Positions 54,352-64,000 of a stretch of DNA of 64,000 nucleotides are shown here, piece after piece. The notes under the pieces are model-generated. The model ran no database searches and had not been told where the DNA came from. It saw only the letters and a program-made list of their open reading frames with translations. Origin of the DNA: Streptococcus mitis. GTDB taxonomy: Bacteria; Bacillota; Bacilli; Lactobacillales; Streptococcaceae. Location: the NCBI RefSeq assembly GCF_005144795.1, contig NZ_SWFJ01000003.1:1-64000 (forward strand), written 5' to 3'. Position 1 is the first letter of the stretch. Every line of letters starts with the position of its first letter. Position numbers and translations under genes: made by a program.

Positions 54352-56331
54352 ATGAAAAAAAGTAGAGTATTTGTTGCAGCAGGAGTTGCTTTACTAGCAA
54401 CAGGTGTGTTAGTTGCTTGTGGAAATTCGAAATCATCTGATTCGACAGCTCCAAAAGCCTATGGCTATGTTTATTCAGCTGATCCAGAAACATTGGACTA
54501 TCTTATCTCTGGAAAACAGAGTACGAAAGTGGCTACTTCAAACGGAATCGATGGCCTTTTTACAAATGACAAATACGGGAACTTGACTCCTGCGGTTGCA
54601 GAAGACTGGTATGTATCAAAAGATGGATTGACTTATACCTACAAAATTCGTAAAGGTGTAAAATGGATGACATCTGATGGCGAAGAATATGCTGAAGTGA
54701 CTGCTAAAGATTTCGTGAATGGATTGAAACATGCGGCAGATAAAAAATCAGAAGCGCTTTACCTAGCTGAAACTTCTGTTAAAGGTTTATCTGACTATTT
54801 GACAGGTAATTCAAAAGATTTCTCTACAGTAGGTATTAAAGCTGTTGATGATTATACTCTTGAGTATACTTTGAACCAACCAGAACCATACTGGAATTCT
54901 AAGATGGCTTACTCAATTTTCTGGCCGTTAAACGAAGAATTTGAAAAATCAAAAGGTTCTGATTTTGCTAAAGCAACAGATCCTACATCCTTACTTTATA
55001 ACGGACCTTTCTTGCTTAAAGGTTTGACTGCTAAATCTTCTATCGAATTTGCTAAGAATGAGCAGTACTGGGATAAAGAGAATGTTCATTTAGATACAGT
55101 CACACTTGCATACTTTGATGGTTCAGATCAAGAATCACTTGAACGTAATTTTACAAGTGGAGCTTATAGTTTTGCTCGTCTTTACCCAACAAGTTCAAAC
55201 TTCTCAAAAGTAGAGGAGTCATACAAGGAGAATATTTTCTACACTCCATCAGGAGCTGGTGTTGGAGGTTTAGGTGTAAATATCGATCGTCAAAATTACA
55301 AATATACCTCTAAAACAACAGATGATGAGAAAACATCTACTAAGAAAGCTCTTCTTAACAAAGACTTCCGCCAAGCCTTGAACTTTGCCTTTGATCGTAC
55401 AGCTTATTCTGCTCAAGTTAACGGTAAAGAAGGTGCTCCTCTAGCAGTTCGTAACTTATTTGTGAAACCGGACTTTGTTTCTGCAGGTGAAAAAACTTTC
55501 GGTGACTTGGTTGCTGAAAAAGTTACGACTTATGGAGACGAGTGGAAAAATGTAAACTTTGCTGATGGTCAAGACGGTCTCTTTAACGCTGACAAAGCTA
55601 AAGCAGAATTTGCTAAAGCTAAAACTGCTCTGGAAGCAGAAGGTGTGAAATTCCCTATCCATTTGGATGTTCCAGTAGACCAAACGTCTAAAAACTATAT
55701 CGCACGTATTCAGTCGTTCAAACAATCAGTTGAAAAAGTTTTAGGCGAAGCAAATGTTGTCGTCGATATTCAACAAATTTCTAAAGATGAATTCTTTAAT
55801 GTGACTTATTATGCTGCTAATGCGGCGGCTGAGGATTGGGATCTTTCAGGTGCTGTTGGATGGAATCCTGACTATGAAGATCCATCAACTTATCTTGACA
55901 TCCTTAAATCAACTAATAGTGAGCAAACGAAAACTTATATGGGCTATGATGACCCATCAAATGCAGCTGCAGCAAAAGTTGGTATGAAAGATTACGATAA
56001 ATTGCTCGATGAAGCTGGAAAAGAAACAAGTGATCTTAACAAGCGTTATGAAAAATATGCTGCTGCTCAAGCTTGGTTGACAGACAGCTCACTCTTCTTA
56101 CCAGCTATGTCTTCTAGTGGTGCTGCACCATTTATTTCTCGTGTTGTACCATTCTCAGCTTCTTATAGCCAATCTGGAGATAAAGCTTCAGATGTCTACT
56201 TCAAATATGTTCAGTTACAAGATAAGGTTGTAACAAAGGCTGATTATGAACAAGCTCGTGAGAAATGGCTCAAAGAGAAAAAAGAATCAAACGAAAAAGT
56301 TCAAAAAGAATTGACTAAACACGTTAAATAA
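54352..56331 (+). CDS. amiA: Oligopeptide-binding lipoprotein AmiA
   Basis: This is the substrate-binding protein of the Ami oligopeptide importer, lipid-anchored on the outer face. It has 659 residues, with the lipobox LVAC (Cys-23). It matches pneumococcal AmiA along its length but with many changes (for example GYVYSADPETLDYLISGKQS). Peptides taken up include nutritional and signalling ones. The operon amiA-C-D-E-F follows on the same strand. A CodY box and two candidate promoters lie upstream, and an attenuator-like hairpin lies downstream. Confidence 0.95.
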   Translation: MKKSRVFVAAGVALLATGVLVACGNSKSSDSTAPKAYGYVYSADPETLDYLISGKQSTKVATSNGIDGLFTNDKYGNLTPAVAEDWYVSKDGLTYTYKIRKGVKWMTSDGEEYAEVTAKDFVNGLKHAADKKSEALYLAETSVKGLSDYLTGNSKDFSTVGIKAVDDYTLEYTLNQPEPYWNSKMAYSIFWPLNEEFEKSKGSDFAKATDPTSLLYNGPFLLKGLTAKSSIEFAKNEQYWDKENVHLDTVTLAYFDGSDQESLERNFTSGAYSFARLYPTSSNFSKVEESYKENIFYTPSGAGVGGLGVNIDRQNYKYTSKTTDDEKTSTKKALLNKDFRQALNFAFDRTAYSAQVNGKEGAPLAVRNLFVKPDFVSAGEKTFGDLVAEKVTTYGDEWKNVNFADGQDGLFNADKAKAEFAKAKTALEAEGVKFPIHLDVPVDQTSKNYIARIQSFKQSVEKVLGEANVVVDIQQISKDEFFNVTYYAANAAAEDWDLSGAVGWNPDYEDPSTYLDILKSTNSEQTKTYMGYDDPSNAAAAKVGMKDYDKLLDEAGKETSDLNKRYEKYAAAQAWLTDSSLFLPAMSSSGAAPFISRVVPFSASYSQSGDKASDVYFKYVQLQDKVVTKADYEQAREKWLKEKKESNEKVQKELTKHVK

Positions 56332-56340
56332 ATAACTCTC

Positions 56341-56376
56341 AAGAGAACTTTCTCTCCATGAGGAGAAGGTTCTTTT
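56341..56376 (+). terminator. Attenuator-like hairpin between amiA and amiC
   Basis: AAGAGAACTTTCTC pairs with GAGAAGGTTCTTTT with one G-T pair and a short loop, ending in T's. It sits inside the operon and probably lets amiA be made in excess of the transporter. Confidence 0.75.
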
Positions 56377-56397
56377 GGGATTTAAAAAGGAAACGAT

Positions 56398-57894
56398 ATG
56401 AAGAAATATATTTTTATGCGTGTCTTGCGTTCATTGTTGTCTATTTTCTTGGTGACAACTTTAACCTACACGATTATCTATACGATGGTACCTCGTAAAT
56501 TGATTTTTAAACAGGATACCAACTATAATAAGATTGCAACCACTCCAGATAAACGGGATAATTATGAAAATACTGTTTATGAGCGTATGGGCTATATCGA
56601 GTACTACGATACCAAGGAGCTGCAAGAAAAAGCTAGTAAATTAGATTCATCGGTAACAGTTGATGCTAATGATAGCAATAAAGCGATTTATGAGAAATAC
56701 ATTAACCAATTAGGTAATGGCTGGACACTAGGTGTATTTTCAGAGAGTGGTCAGTTCTATGCTACGCGTGAAATTCCGATTTTTGAACGTGTTTTCAAAT
56801 TCTATGCTAATTTGCTTGATATTGATCATACAAACAAGATTCAAGACCCTGAAAATCCAAACTTAGAACGCTATCTTCGCTTTGAAAATGACCCTGCTAT
56901 CGGCTGGTCGTTGGTTGGTTCAGGTACAAAACATAAGTATCTGTTGTATTTTAACAACCAATTCCCATTTGTACACCAAAACTTTGTGAATGTTAATTTA
57001 GGTGATTCTTACCCAACTTATGCAAACACTCCCGTACTTCAAGTTATTACACAAGGTCAAGGACAAACAAAGACTGGACAAGTTCAATTCCCTACTGGTA
57101 AGAAGACTTCATCTGTAGATATTTACTCACGTACTTATAAATCACCTAGTCAGGCAGACGCTCGTGAGGTAGCCAACTATGGTAAAAATGATCCGTATAC
57201 AGCTACAGAAAGCAACTATCAGTATCCATCAATGATTGCAAGCTCTGCTGTTGCTGGATTAATTGGTTTGATTATTTCGTATGCTATTGCAATCCCTCTT
57301 GGGTCTGCTATGGCTCGCCACAAGAATACTTGGATTGACAGTTTCTCGACAGGTGCTTTGACTTTCTTGCTTGCTCTTCCAACGATTGCTTTGGTTTATA
57401 TCGTTCGTTTGATTGGATCATCTATTGGTCTTCCAGATTCGTTCCCTATCTTGGGTGCTGGAGATTGGCGTTCTTATGTTTTGCCAGCAGTTATTCTAGG
57501 ATTGCTAGGAGCACCAAGTACAGCTATCTGGATTCGTCGTTACATGATCGATTTGCAATCTCAAGACTTCGTTCGTTTTGCTCGTGCCAAAGGTTTGTCT
57601 GAAAAAGAAATTTCAAACAAACATATCTTTAAAAACGCAATGGTTCCTTTGGTTTCAGGTATTCCTGGTGCCGTTATCGGGGTTATCGGTGGTGCAACTC
57701 TTACTGAAACAGTCTTCGCCTTCCCAGGTATGGGTAAAATGTTGATTGACTCTGTTAAGGCGTCAAATAACTCGATGGTAGTTGGTCTTGTCTTCATCTT
57801 CACATGTATTTCTATCTTCTCACTCTTTGTAGGGGATATCTGGATGACAATGCTTGACCCACGTATTAAATTGACAGAGAAAGGAGGCAAATAA
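56398..57894 (+). CDS. amiC: Oligopeptide permease AmiC
   Basis: This is one of two membrane permeases of the Ami importer. It has 498 residues. One N-terminal membrane helix (about 10-32) is followed by a large outer domain (about 35-275) typical of AmiC. A cluster of five helices follows, with the EAA loop [20 protein letters not shown] (about 392-411) that docks to the ATPases. AAAGGAAA precedes the start. It overlaps amiD by one base. Confidence 0.95.
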   Translation: MKKYIFMRVLRSLLSIFLVTTLTYTIIYTMVPRKLIFKQDTNYNKIATTPDKRDNYENTVYERMGYIEYYDTKELQEKASKLDSSVTVDANDSNKAIYEKYINQLGNGWTLGVFSESGQFYATREIPIFERVFKFYANLLDIDHTNKIQDPENPNLERYLRFENDPAIGWSLVGSGTKHKYLLYFNNQFPFVHQNFVNVNLGDSYPTYANTPVLQVITQGQGQTKTGQVQFPTGKKTSSVDIYSRTYKSPSQADAREVANYGKNDPYTATESNYQYPSMIASSAVAGLIGLIISYAIAIPLGSAMARHKNTWIDSFSTGALTFLLALPTIALVYIVRLIGSSIGLPDSFPILGAGDWRSYVLPAVILGLLGAPSTAIWIRRYMIDLQSQDFVRFARAKGLSEKEISNKHIFKNAMVPLVSGIPGAVIGVIGGATLTETVFAFPGMGKMLIDSVKASNNSMVVGLVFIFTCISIFSLFVGDIWMTMLDPRIKLTEKGGK

Positions 57895-58820
57895 TGTCAA
57901 CAATCGATAAAGAAAAATTTCAGTTTGTAAAACGTGACGATTTTGCCTCTGAAACGATTGATGCACCAGCTTATTCATACTGGGGGTCTGTCTTCAGACA
58001 GTTTCTGAAGAAAAAATCGACAGTTGCTATGCTAGGTATTTTGGTCGCTATTATTTTAATGAGCTTTATTTACCCAATGTTCTCAGATTTTGATTTCAAC
58101 GATGTAAGTAAGGTAAATGACTTCAGTGCTCGCTTTATCAAGCCTAACGCTGAACATTGGTTTGGTACAGATAGTAATGGTAAATCCTTGTTTGATGGGG
58201 TTTGGTTTGGTGCGCGTAACTCTATCCTCATCTCTGTAATTGCTACTTTTATTAACCTTATAATTGGTGTTATTGTTGGTGGAATTTGGGGAATTTCAAA
58301 ATCCGTTGACCGTATCATGATGGAAGTTTATAACATTATTTCAAACATTCCATCTCTCTTGATTGTTATTGTCTTGACGTACTCAATTGGTGCTGGTTTC
58401 TGGAATTTGATTTTTGCCATGAGTGTGACAACTTGGATTGGGATTGCTTATATGATTCGTATCCAAATCATGCGTTATCGTGATTTAGAATACAACCTCG
58501 CTTCTCAAACTCTTGGAACACCTACCTTTAAAATCATCGTCAAAAATATTATGCCACAATTGGTATCTGTTATTGTATCTACGATGACATTGATGTTGCC
58601 AAGCTTTATCTCTTATGAAGCCTTCCTTTCCTTCTTTGGATTAGGACTACCTGTGACAGTTCCAAGTTTGGGACGTTTGATTTCAGACTATTCACAAAAC
58701 GTTACGACCAACGCTTACCTATTCTGGATTCCATTAACAACATTGATTTTGGTATCCTTATCTCTCTTTGTTGTTGGTCAAAACTTAGCGGATGCTAGTG
58801 ATCCACGTACACATAGATAG
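57894..58820 (+). CDS. amiD: Oligopeptide permease AmiD
   Basis: This second Ami permease has 308 residues and six membrane helices. The N-terminal cytoplasmic stretch [20 protein letters not shown] is conserved in the family. The EAA loop is in [17 protein letters not shown] (about 200-216). It pairs with AmiC to form the channel. The start codon overlaps the amiC stop (TAATG), giving tight coupling. Confidence 0.95.
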   Translation: MSTIDKEKFQFVKRDDFASETIDAPAYSYWGSVFRQFLKKKSTVAMLGILVAIILMSFIYPMFSDFDFNDVSKVNDFSARFIKPNAEHWFGTDSNGKSLFDGVWFGARNSILISVIATFINLIIGVIVGGIWGISKSVDRIMMEVYNIISNIPSLLIVIVLTYSIGAGFWNLIFAMSVTTWIGIAYMIRIQIMRYRDLEYNLASQTLGTPTFKIIVKNIMPQLVSVIVSTMTLMLPSFISYEAFLSFFGLGLPVTVPSLGRLISDYSQNVTTNAYLFWIPLTTLILVSLSLFVVGQNLADASDPRTHR

Positions 58821-58828
58821 GAGTAAAT

Positions 58829-59896
58829 ATGACAAAAGAAAATAATGTAATATTGACTGCTCGCGATATTGTCGTGGAATTTGACGTTCGTGACAAAGTG
58901 TTAACGGCTATCCGAGGAGTGTCTCTGGATTTGATTGAAGGGGAAGTTCTTGCCTTAGTAGGTGAGTCTGGTTCTGGTAAATCTGTATTAACAAAAACTT
59001 TTACAGGAATGTTAGAAGATAATGGGCGTATTGCTCAAGGAAGTATCGACTATCGTGGACAAGACTTGACTGCTCTGGCTTCTAACAAGGAGTGGGAGAA
59101 GATTCGTGGTGCTAAAATTGCGACCATCTTCCAAGATCCTATGACAAGTTTGGATCCAATCAATACAATCGGTAGCCAAATTACAGAAGTTATCGTTAAA
59201 CACCAAGGAAAAACAGCCAAGGAAGCTAAAGAAATGGCAATCGACTATATGAAAAAAGTCGGAATTCCAGAAGCTGAGAAACGTTTTGAAGAATATCCTT
59301 TCCAATATTCGGGTGGGATGCGTCAACGTATTGTTATTGCGATAGCTCTTGCTTGTCGTCCAGATATCTTAATCTGTGATGAACCTACAACTGCCCTTGA
59401 TGTAACTATTCAAGCACAAATTATTGATTTGCTTAAAACCTTGCAAAATGAGTACCACTTTACCATTATCTTTATCACACATGACCTTGGTGTGGTAGCA
59501 AGTATTGCAGATAAAGTAGCGGTTATGTACGCTGGGGAAATTGTAGAATATGGAACTGTTGAGGAAGTCTTCTACGACCCACGCCATCCATATACCTGGA
59601 GTCTCTTATCTAGCTTACCTCAGCTTGCTGATGATAAAGGTGAATTATACTCTATCCCAGGAACACCGCCATCTCTTTATACTGAGTTGAAAGGTGATGC
59701 TTTTGCCCTTCGTTCAGATTATGCTATGCAAATTGACTTTGAACAAAAAGCACCTAAGTTCTCTGTTAGTGATACTCACTGGGCTAAGACTTGGTTGCTT
59801 CATGAAAATGCTCCTAAAGTTGAAAAACCAGGAGTTATAGCAGATTTGCATGACAAGATTCGTGATAAAATGGGCTTTGCTCATCTAGAAGACTAG
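58829..59896 (+). CDS. amiE: Oligopeptide transporter ATPase AmiE
   Basis: This ABC ATPase drives oligopeptide import with AmiF. It has 355 residues. Walker A is [10 protein letters not shown], the signature is YSGGMRQRI, and Walker B is [12 protein letters not shown], followed by the switch His in FITHDLG. The oligopeptide C-terminal extension (about 240-355) lacks the cysteine cluster that binds iron-sulfur in some relatives. AGGAG precedes the start. Confidence 0.96.
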   Translation: MTKENNVILTARDIVVEFDVRDKVLTAIRGVSLDLIEGEVLALVGESGSGKSVLTKTFTGMLEDNGRIAQGSIDYRGQDLTALASNKEWEKIRGAKIATIFQDPMTSLDPINTIGSQITEVIVKHQGKTAKEAKEMAIDYMKKVGIPEAEKRFEEYPFQYSGGMRQRIVIAIALACRPDILICDEPTTALDVTIQAQIIDLLKTLQNEYHFTIIFITHDLGVVASIADKVAVMYAGEIVEYGTVEEVFYDPRHPYTWSLLSSLPQLADDKGELYSIPGTPPSLYTELKGDAFALRSDYAMQIDFEQKAPKFSVSDTHWAKTWLLHENAPKVEKPGVIADLHDKIRDKMGFAHLED

Positions 59897-59906
59897 GAGG
59901 AAGGAA

Positions 59907-60833
59907 ATGTCTGAAAAATTAGTAGAAATTAAAGATTTAGAAATTTCCTTCGGTGAAGGAAGTAAGAAGTTTGTTGCAGTTAAAAATGCAAACTTCTTTA
60001 TCAACAAGGGAGAGACATTCTCTCTTGTAGGTGAATCCGGTAGTGGAAAAACAACCATTGGTCGTGCTATTATTGGTTTGAACAATACAAGCAAAGGTGA
60101 AATTATCTTTGATGGTCAGAAGATTAATGGGAAAAAATCACACAAGGAATCATCAGAGCTGATTCGTCGTATTCAGATGATTTTCCAAGACCCTGCAGCC
60201 AGCTTGAATGAGCGTGCGACAGTTGATTACATTATCTCGGAAGGTCTTTATAACTACCATTTGTTTAAAGATGAAGAAGATAGACAAGAAAAAGTTCAAA
60301 AGATGATTCATGAAGTTGGGCTTTTAAAAGAACACTTGACCCGTTACCCACACGAGTTTTCTGGTGGTCAACGTCAGCGTATCGGGATTGCCCGTGCCCT
60401 TGTTATGGAGCCTGATTTCGTTATTGCAGATGAGCCCATTTCAGCCTTGGACGTTTCTGTGCGTGCCCAAGTTTTAAACTTGCTTAAGAAATTCCAAAAA
60501 GAGTTAGGTTTGACTTATCTCTTCATTGCTCATGATTTGTCAGTTGTTCGCTTTATTTCAGATCGTATCGCAGTTATTTATAAGGGTGTTATTGTAGAGG
60601 TTGCAGAAACAGAAGAATTGTTTAATAATCCAATTCATCCATATACTCAGGCCTTGCTTTCAGCTGTACCAATTCCAGACCCAATCTTGGAACGCAAGAA
60701 GGTCTTGAAAGTATATGATCCAGATCAACATGATTATGAGACAGATAAGCCATCTATGGTAGAAATTCGTCCAGGTCATTATGTTTGGGCTAATCAAGCG
60801 GAAGTAGCTCGTTATACAGCAAATCTTAGATAA
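59907..60833 (+). CDS. amiF: Oligopeptide transporter ATPase AmiF
   Basis: This partner ATPase of AmiE has 308 residues. Walker A is [10 protein letters not shown], the signature is FSGGQRQRI, and Walker B is [12 protein letters not shown]. The oligopeptide-type C-terminus contains [15 protein letters not shown]. It is the last gene of the operon, after an AGGAGG ribosome site, and a terminator follows. Confidence 0.96.
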   Translation: MSEKLVEIKDLEISFGEGSKKFVAVKNANFFINKGETFSLVGESGSGKTTIGRAIIGLNNTSKGEIIFDGQKINGKKSHKESSELIRRIQMIFQDPAASLNERATVDYIISEGLYNYHLFKDEEDRQEKVQKMIHEVGLLKEHLTRYPHEFSGGQRQRIGIARALVMEPDFVIADEPISALDVSVRAQVLNLLKKFQKELGLTYLFIAHDLSVVRFISDRIAVIYKGVIVEVAETEELFNNPIHPYTQALLSAVPIPDPILERKKVLKVYDPDQHDYETDKPSMVEIRPGHYVWANQAEVARYTANLR

Positions 60834-60844
60834 GATAATACTAC

Positions 60845-60872
60845 GAGAGGACTATTTGGTCTTCTCATTTTT
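60845..60872 (+). terminator. ami operon terminator
   Basis: GAGAGGAC (60845-60852) pairs with GTCTTCTC (60859-60866) with one G-T pair, followed by ATTTTTA. Confidence 0.75.
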
Positions 60873-60875
60873 AGT

Positions 60876-60910
60876 TTAAAAAATCCCCTTTTACGATTTT
60901 GTAAAAGGGG
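60876..60910 (-). terminator. trkA-trkH terminator
   Basis: On the minus strand CCCCTTTTAC and GTAAAAGGGG form a perfect 10-bp stem with a 6-nt loop, followed by ATTTTTT. It backs onto the ami terminator between convergent operons. Confidence 0.85.
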
Positions 60911-60923
60911 AGTAATGTTGTAA

Positions 60924-62363
60924 TTAACGTTTAGACCAAGTTCTCTTCATAAAGAGAAGTAGGATTGGATAAATCTCCAAACGACCTGCAATCATTGCAA
61001 AGGAGAGGAGAATTTTTGAGATAGGACTAAAGATTGAGAAACTAGAAGTGGTTCCTAGAATAGGTCCTATATTATTGAAACAGCTAAAGACAGCGCTGGT
61101 CACAACCAGAAAATCGTTGCTATCTAGGCTGACAATAAAGATAAGGGATAGCAAAATCATAGCATAGATAACAAAGTACTTGAGAATCTTATGCTGGGTA
61201 TCTTTGTCAATTACCGTTTTATTAACATGGAGGGTCAAGACACGGTGGGGCGATAGGATTGACAAAATTTGATTTTTAGCAATTTTTGAAAGGATAAGGC
61301 CTCGAATAATCTTGAGTCCACCTGCGGTTGAACCAGCAGAACCACCGATTGCCATGAGGAAGAGAAGGATAAACTGAGAGAAGAGGGGCCAGTTGGTAAT
61401 ATCTCCGTAACCAAAACCAGTCGTTGTAATGATATTGGAAACCTGGAAGAAGGCCATTTCAAAGCTCTTTGAAAATCCTGGGTAGAGATAGAGGGTATTA
61501 AGGCTAATCAAGCCTGTAGAAAGTAGCACGATGAGCAAGTAAGCACGAAGTTCCTCGTCACCAAAGAAGGCTTTGACGCGGCGGAGCATGAGGTAGTAGT
61601 AGAGATTGAAATTTATCCCAAAAACCAAAACTCCGATACTAACTAGATAGGTAATCAGTGAGCTACCATAGTGGGCGATTCCATCGTTATAGACTGTAAA
61701 ACCTCCTGTACCTGCTGTTCCCATGGCAATGACAAAACTATCAAATAGGGGCATGCCAGCCAGATAATAGATGATGACAAAGAGGGAAAAGAGAGCTAGA
61801 TAAAGGAGATAGAGAATCTGGGCAGTGTTTTTTAGTTTGGATACAACCTTGCCAAAAACAGGGCCAGGAACCTCAGCCTTCATCACTTCTAAGTGGCTAT
61901 TCTTGGCATTATCCATAATAGCAAGTGCAAAAACAAGTACTCCCATCCCTCCAATCAAGTGGGTAAAACTTCGCCAGAAGAGGAGGGAACGACTGAGAAC
62001 CGAAACGTCGTTCAGAATAGTTGCTCCAGTAGTTGTAAAGCCCGAACTGATTTCAAAAAAGGCATCGATAACGCTGGGAATTTGACCAGCAAAAACAAAG
62101 GGGAGACCGCCAAAGAAAGACCAAAGGATCCAACAGAGGGCCACAATCAAGATTCCCTCCTTGGCATAAATCCGTTGATTTTTTGGCTTTTGTAAAATTC
62201 CTGAGCCACCTAGTAATACGAGAATCCCAATCGTTGTAAAGAGGGATGTAAAGACTTGGCTCGATTCATGGTAGTAGATGGCAATCGCAACAGGAACCAA
62301 GAGGAGAACAGCTTCAATCAAAAGTAACTTTGAAAGGAGGTAACGAATCATACTTTTATTCAT
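60924..62363 (-). CDS. trkH: Potassium uptake protein TrkH (membrane subunit)
   Basis: This ion-conducting subunit of a Trk/Ktr-type potassium transporter has 479 residues. It has four pore-loop repeats, including SSGFTTTGATIL, MGTAGTGGFTVY, ITTTGFGYGD and FSCFNNIGPILG, each with a selectivity-filter glycine. GSAGSTAGGLKIIRG is typical of TrkH. It starts 3 nt after trkA and is the second gene of the pair. Confidence 0.95.
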   Translation of the reverse strand: MNKSMIRYLLSKLLLIEAVLLLVPVAIAIYYHESSQVFTSLFTTIGILVLLGGSGILQKPKNQRIYAKEGILIVALCWILWSFFGGLPFVFAGQIPSVIDAFFEISSGFTTTGATILNDVSVLSRSLLFWRSFTHLIGGMGVLVFALAIMDNAKNSHLEVMKAEVPGPVFGKVVSKLKNTAQILYLLYLALFSLFVIIYYLAGMPLFDSFVIAMGTAGTGGFTVYNDGIAHYGSSLITYLVSIGVLVFGINFNLYYYLMLRRVKAFFGDEELRAYLLIVLLSTGLISLNTLYLYPGFSKSFEMAFFQVSNIITTTGFGYGDITNWPLFSQFILLFLMAIGGSAGSTAGGLKIIRGLILSKIAKNQILSILSPHRVLTLHVNKTVIDKDTQHKILKYFVIYAMILLSLIFIVSLDSNDFLVVTSAVFSCFNNIGPILGTTSSFSIFSPISKILLSFAMIAGRLEIYPILLLFMKRTWSKR

Positions 62364-62366
62364 TTC

Positions 62367-63716
62367 TTACCTCACGATTAAATCATAAATCTTGGTGATG
62401 TTTGGCAACAGGGTTGTTACTAGGAGCTTGTCTCCGACTTCAAGCGTATCCTCCCCAGTAGGGAAAATAGTCTTGCCCTTTCGAATGATAGCTGCAATAA
62501 GAACCCCTTTTTTCAATTTCAGTTGAGAAAGAGGTTTGGCAGTCATTTTATTGGCTTCCTTGATATGGAATTGTAGGGTTTCGATTTGGCCATTTGCTAG
62601 ATGGTGCATGGCTTGAAGGTCTGAATACTGGGCATTAACACGGCCACGAATAAAGTGCATGATTGTATCTACAGCGATGATTTTCGGAGTGATAATGCTT
62701 GAGAAATCAGGCGCATGAATAATTTCAAGGAGACTAGTTCTGTTAACCTTGCTAATATTTTTTTGCACCCCGACACTATCCAGGAACATAGAAGTAATAA
62801 TATTCTCTTCGTCAACTCCTGTTAGGGTTGCTACTGCATCATAGTTTTGGGCACTTTCTTCTAGCAGGATATCTTTTGCGGTACCATCTCCTTGAACGAT
62901 GTAGAGATTTGGGAATTTCTCACTAAAGAAACGTGCCCGTTCAGGGTTAATCTCGATGACTTTGGTATCGATACGACTGTCTTTGAGAATACCTAGTAGA
63001 TAATAGGCAATTCTACCTGCTCCAACGATGAGAAGGCTCTTCACGGCACGAGATTTGAAATAATTATGGAAGAGCATCATATCAACACGGTTACCAGTGA
63101 CAAAGATTCTATCTTTATCATGTATGGTCATATCACCACTTGGGATGATAATTTGATGATCCCTCTCTATGGCGCAGACAATGACGTTGCCAAATTTTTT
63201 CCGAAAATCAGAAATGGGCATTTGGCAAAGACCGCTAGTGGATTTGACGACAAATTCCATGAGGCTAACGCGTCCACCAGCAAAGCGTTCGACAGATAGA
63301 GCGTTGGGAAAGTCAATGATGTTGGCGATAGCGCGGGCAGCCAAGAGCTCAGGGTTAACGATAAGAGAAAAGCCGAGAATATTCTTTTCTTTGAAATAAG
63401 AGTTAGAGTATTCAGGATTTCGCACTCGAACGATGGTTTCTTTAGCCCCCATTTTCTTAGCTAGAACGGCTGCAATCATGTTCACTTCATCGTACTCAGT
63501 CAGGGCGATAAAGATATCACAATCTTGGACACTGGCTTGCTCAAGGATGGTAAAATCAGCCCCGTTACCAAGGATACCCATGATATCAAAGCGACTGACA
63601 ATATGATTAAGGACGGCTTCGTTTTGTTCAATCAGCAAAACATCGTGCTTTTCTGCAACCAAGGAGCGACAGAGGGCAGAACCAACTTTTCCCCCTCCGA
63701 CAAGGATAATTTTCAT
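62367..63716 (-). CDS. trkA: Potassium uptake regulator TrkA
   Basis: This cytoplasmic ring-forming gating subunit has 449 residues. Two RCK units are present: the first with the NAD-binding loop ILVGGGKVGSALC (1-15), the second with LIVGAGRIAYYLLG (about 228-241). Each is followed by a TrkA_C domain that may bind small ligands such as cyclic-di-AMP. It is co-transcribed with trkH, as expected for a complete Trk system. It diverges from the gene starting at 63904. Confidence 0.95.
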   Translation of the reverse strand: MKIILVGGGKVGSALCRSLVAEKHDVLLIEQNEAVLNHIVSRFDIMGILGNGADFTILEQASVQDCDIFIALTEYDEVNMIAAVLAKKMGAKETIVRVRNPEYSNSYFKEKNILGFSLIVNPELLAARAIANIIDFPNALSVERFAGGRVSLMEFVVKSTSGLCQMPISDFRKKFGNVIVCAIERDHQIIIPSGDMTIHDKDRIFVTGNRVDMMLFHNYFKSRAVKSLLIVGAGRIAYYLLGILKDSRIDTKVIEINPERARFFSEKFPNLYIVQGDGTAKDILLEESAQNYDAVATLTGVDEENIITSMFLDSVGVQKNISKVNRTSLLEIIHAPDFSSIITPKIIAVDTIMHFIRGRVNAQYSDLQAMHHLANGQIETLQFHIKEANKMTAKPLSQLKLKKGVLIAAIIRKGKTIFPTGEDTLEVGDKLLVTTLLPNITKIYDLIVR

Positions 63717-63903
63717 AATAAAACCTACTTCTTCATTATGTAACTATCATACCTTTTTTCAAGAAAAAATGCACCTACTAGCTAATAACAAGAGCTTTTA
63801 GTGAAATTTTGCTATAAGGTAAAACTATAGACTAACCAATTGAAATAGCTATTAGCGACTTTCTAGAAAATATGGTATGATAAAGGACATACAGGGAGAC
63901 AAA

Positions 63904-64000
63904 ATGAATAATAATTTACTGGTATTACAATCAGATTTTGGTCTGGTTGATGGTGCGGTATCGGCTATGATTGGAGTAGCTTTAGAAGAGTCTCAAACCT
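63904..64000 (+). CDS. SAM hydrolase/halogenase-family protein (5' part)
   Basis: Only the first 32 codons are in the window, cut by the right edge. MNNNLLVLQSDFGLVDGAVSAMIGVALEES matches the start of the DUF62 family, which uses S-adenosylmethionine with hydroxide or halide. QSDFGLVDG holds the conserved Asp. The ribosome site is AGGGAG, and an extended -10 (TGGTATGAT, near 63874) lies upstream. In pneumococcus a gene of this kind precedes an ECF transporter. The rest is unseen. Confidence 0.7.
   Translation, partial: MNNNLLVLQSDFGLVDGAVSAMIGVALEESQT

Overview
The window looks like low-GC Firmicute chromosome from the mitis group of Streptococcus, close to S. pneumoniae, S. mitis and S. oralis. 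The evidence is nine BOX repeats, an ISL3-family (IS1167-like) remnant, the sul-type folate cluster, the epuA-endA pair, the amiACDEF operon, and extended -10 promoters (TGnTATAAT) throughout. Several proteins (AmiA, DHPS) differ from the pneumococcal versions as I remember them. A close relative therefore seems likelier than S. pneumoniae itself, but I cannot settle the species. I see no phage, CRISPR array, toxin system or large accessory island. The content is mostly core genome, and the more interesting signals are regulatory sites and small repeats.

Layout. 1-630: a tRNA-Arg tail, tRNA-Pro, and an internally deleted ISL3 element. 630-9190: polC, a tiny membrane ORF, pepS, a small membrane protein, rsuA and pepC. 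9201-14352, minus strand: the mannose PTS manLMN, the alcohol dehydrogenase adhP, and a Cof-type HAD phosphatase. 14476-20664: a purine permease, a CPBP protease, and the folate cluster folP-folC-folE-(BOX)-sulD. 20665-27392: a DUF960 protein, ccpA, ansA, a HAD-NTP pyrophosphohydrolase fusion, a universal stress protein, and an aminotransferase. 27399-28953: an IS30-family element inside 12-bp direct repeats. 29080-33402: rpmH, an orphan oligopeptide-binding lipoprotein, and a KimA-like potassium importer. 33560-43400: tatD-rnmV, ksgA-rsgA-rpe-thiN-rmuC-yhaM, purR, a DAP decarboxylase, and pflA. 43548-53787: yidC2/acyP, an rRNA methyltransferase, a Bax-inhibitor-like protein, asnA, rsmD-coaD-sepM, a DUF1146 protein, murA-epuA-endA, and a CBS/CorC protein. 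53976-60872: tRNA-Cys and amiACDEF. 60876-64000: trkA-trkH on the minus strand and the start of a SAM hydrolase/halogenase-family gene.

How the parts connect. CcpA is encoded here. CcpA-type operators (cre) are visible at its own promoter, at manL and pflA, and, more weakly, at the stress-protein gene. manL also carries an exact CiaR direct repeat. adhP has a Rex palindrome centred on its -10 box. amiA has a near-perfect CodY box touching a -35. Sugar uptake, mixed-acid and alcohol fermentation, and peptide uptake in this window are thus each tied to a recognisable sensor: sugar status, NADH, branched-chain amino acids/GTP, and envelope stress. Two unrelated potassium uptake systems (KimA-like and TrkAH) are present.

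Two patterns cut across gene boundaries. Four genes (rsuA, a SpoU-type rRNA methyltransferase, rsmD and a DUF1146 gene) have an extended -10 only 6-7 nt before the ATG, which predicts leaderless mRNAs; three of the four products modify RNA. Five of the nine BOX repeats abut or overlap a stop codon, and one supplies the last sense codons of its neighbour. I found no convincing undescribed multi-gene system.
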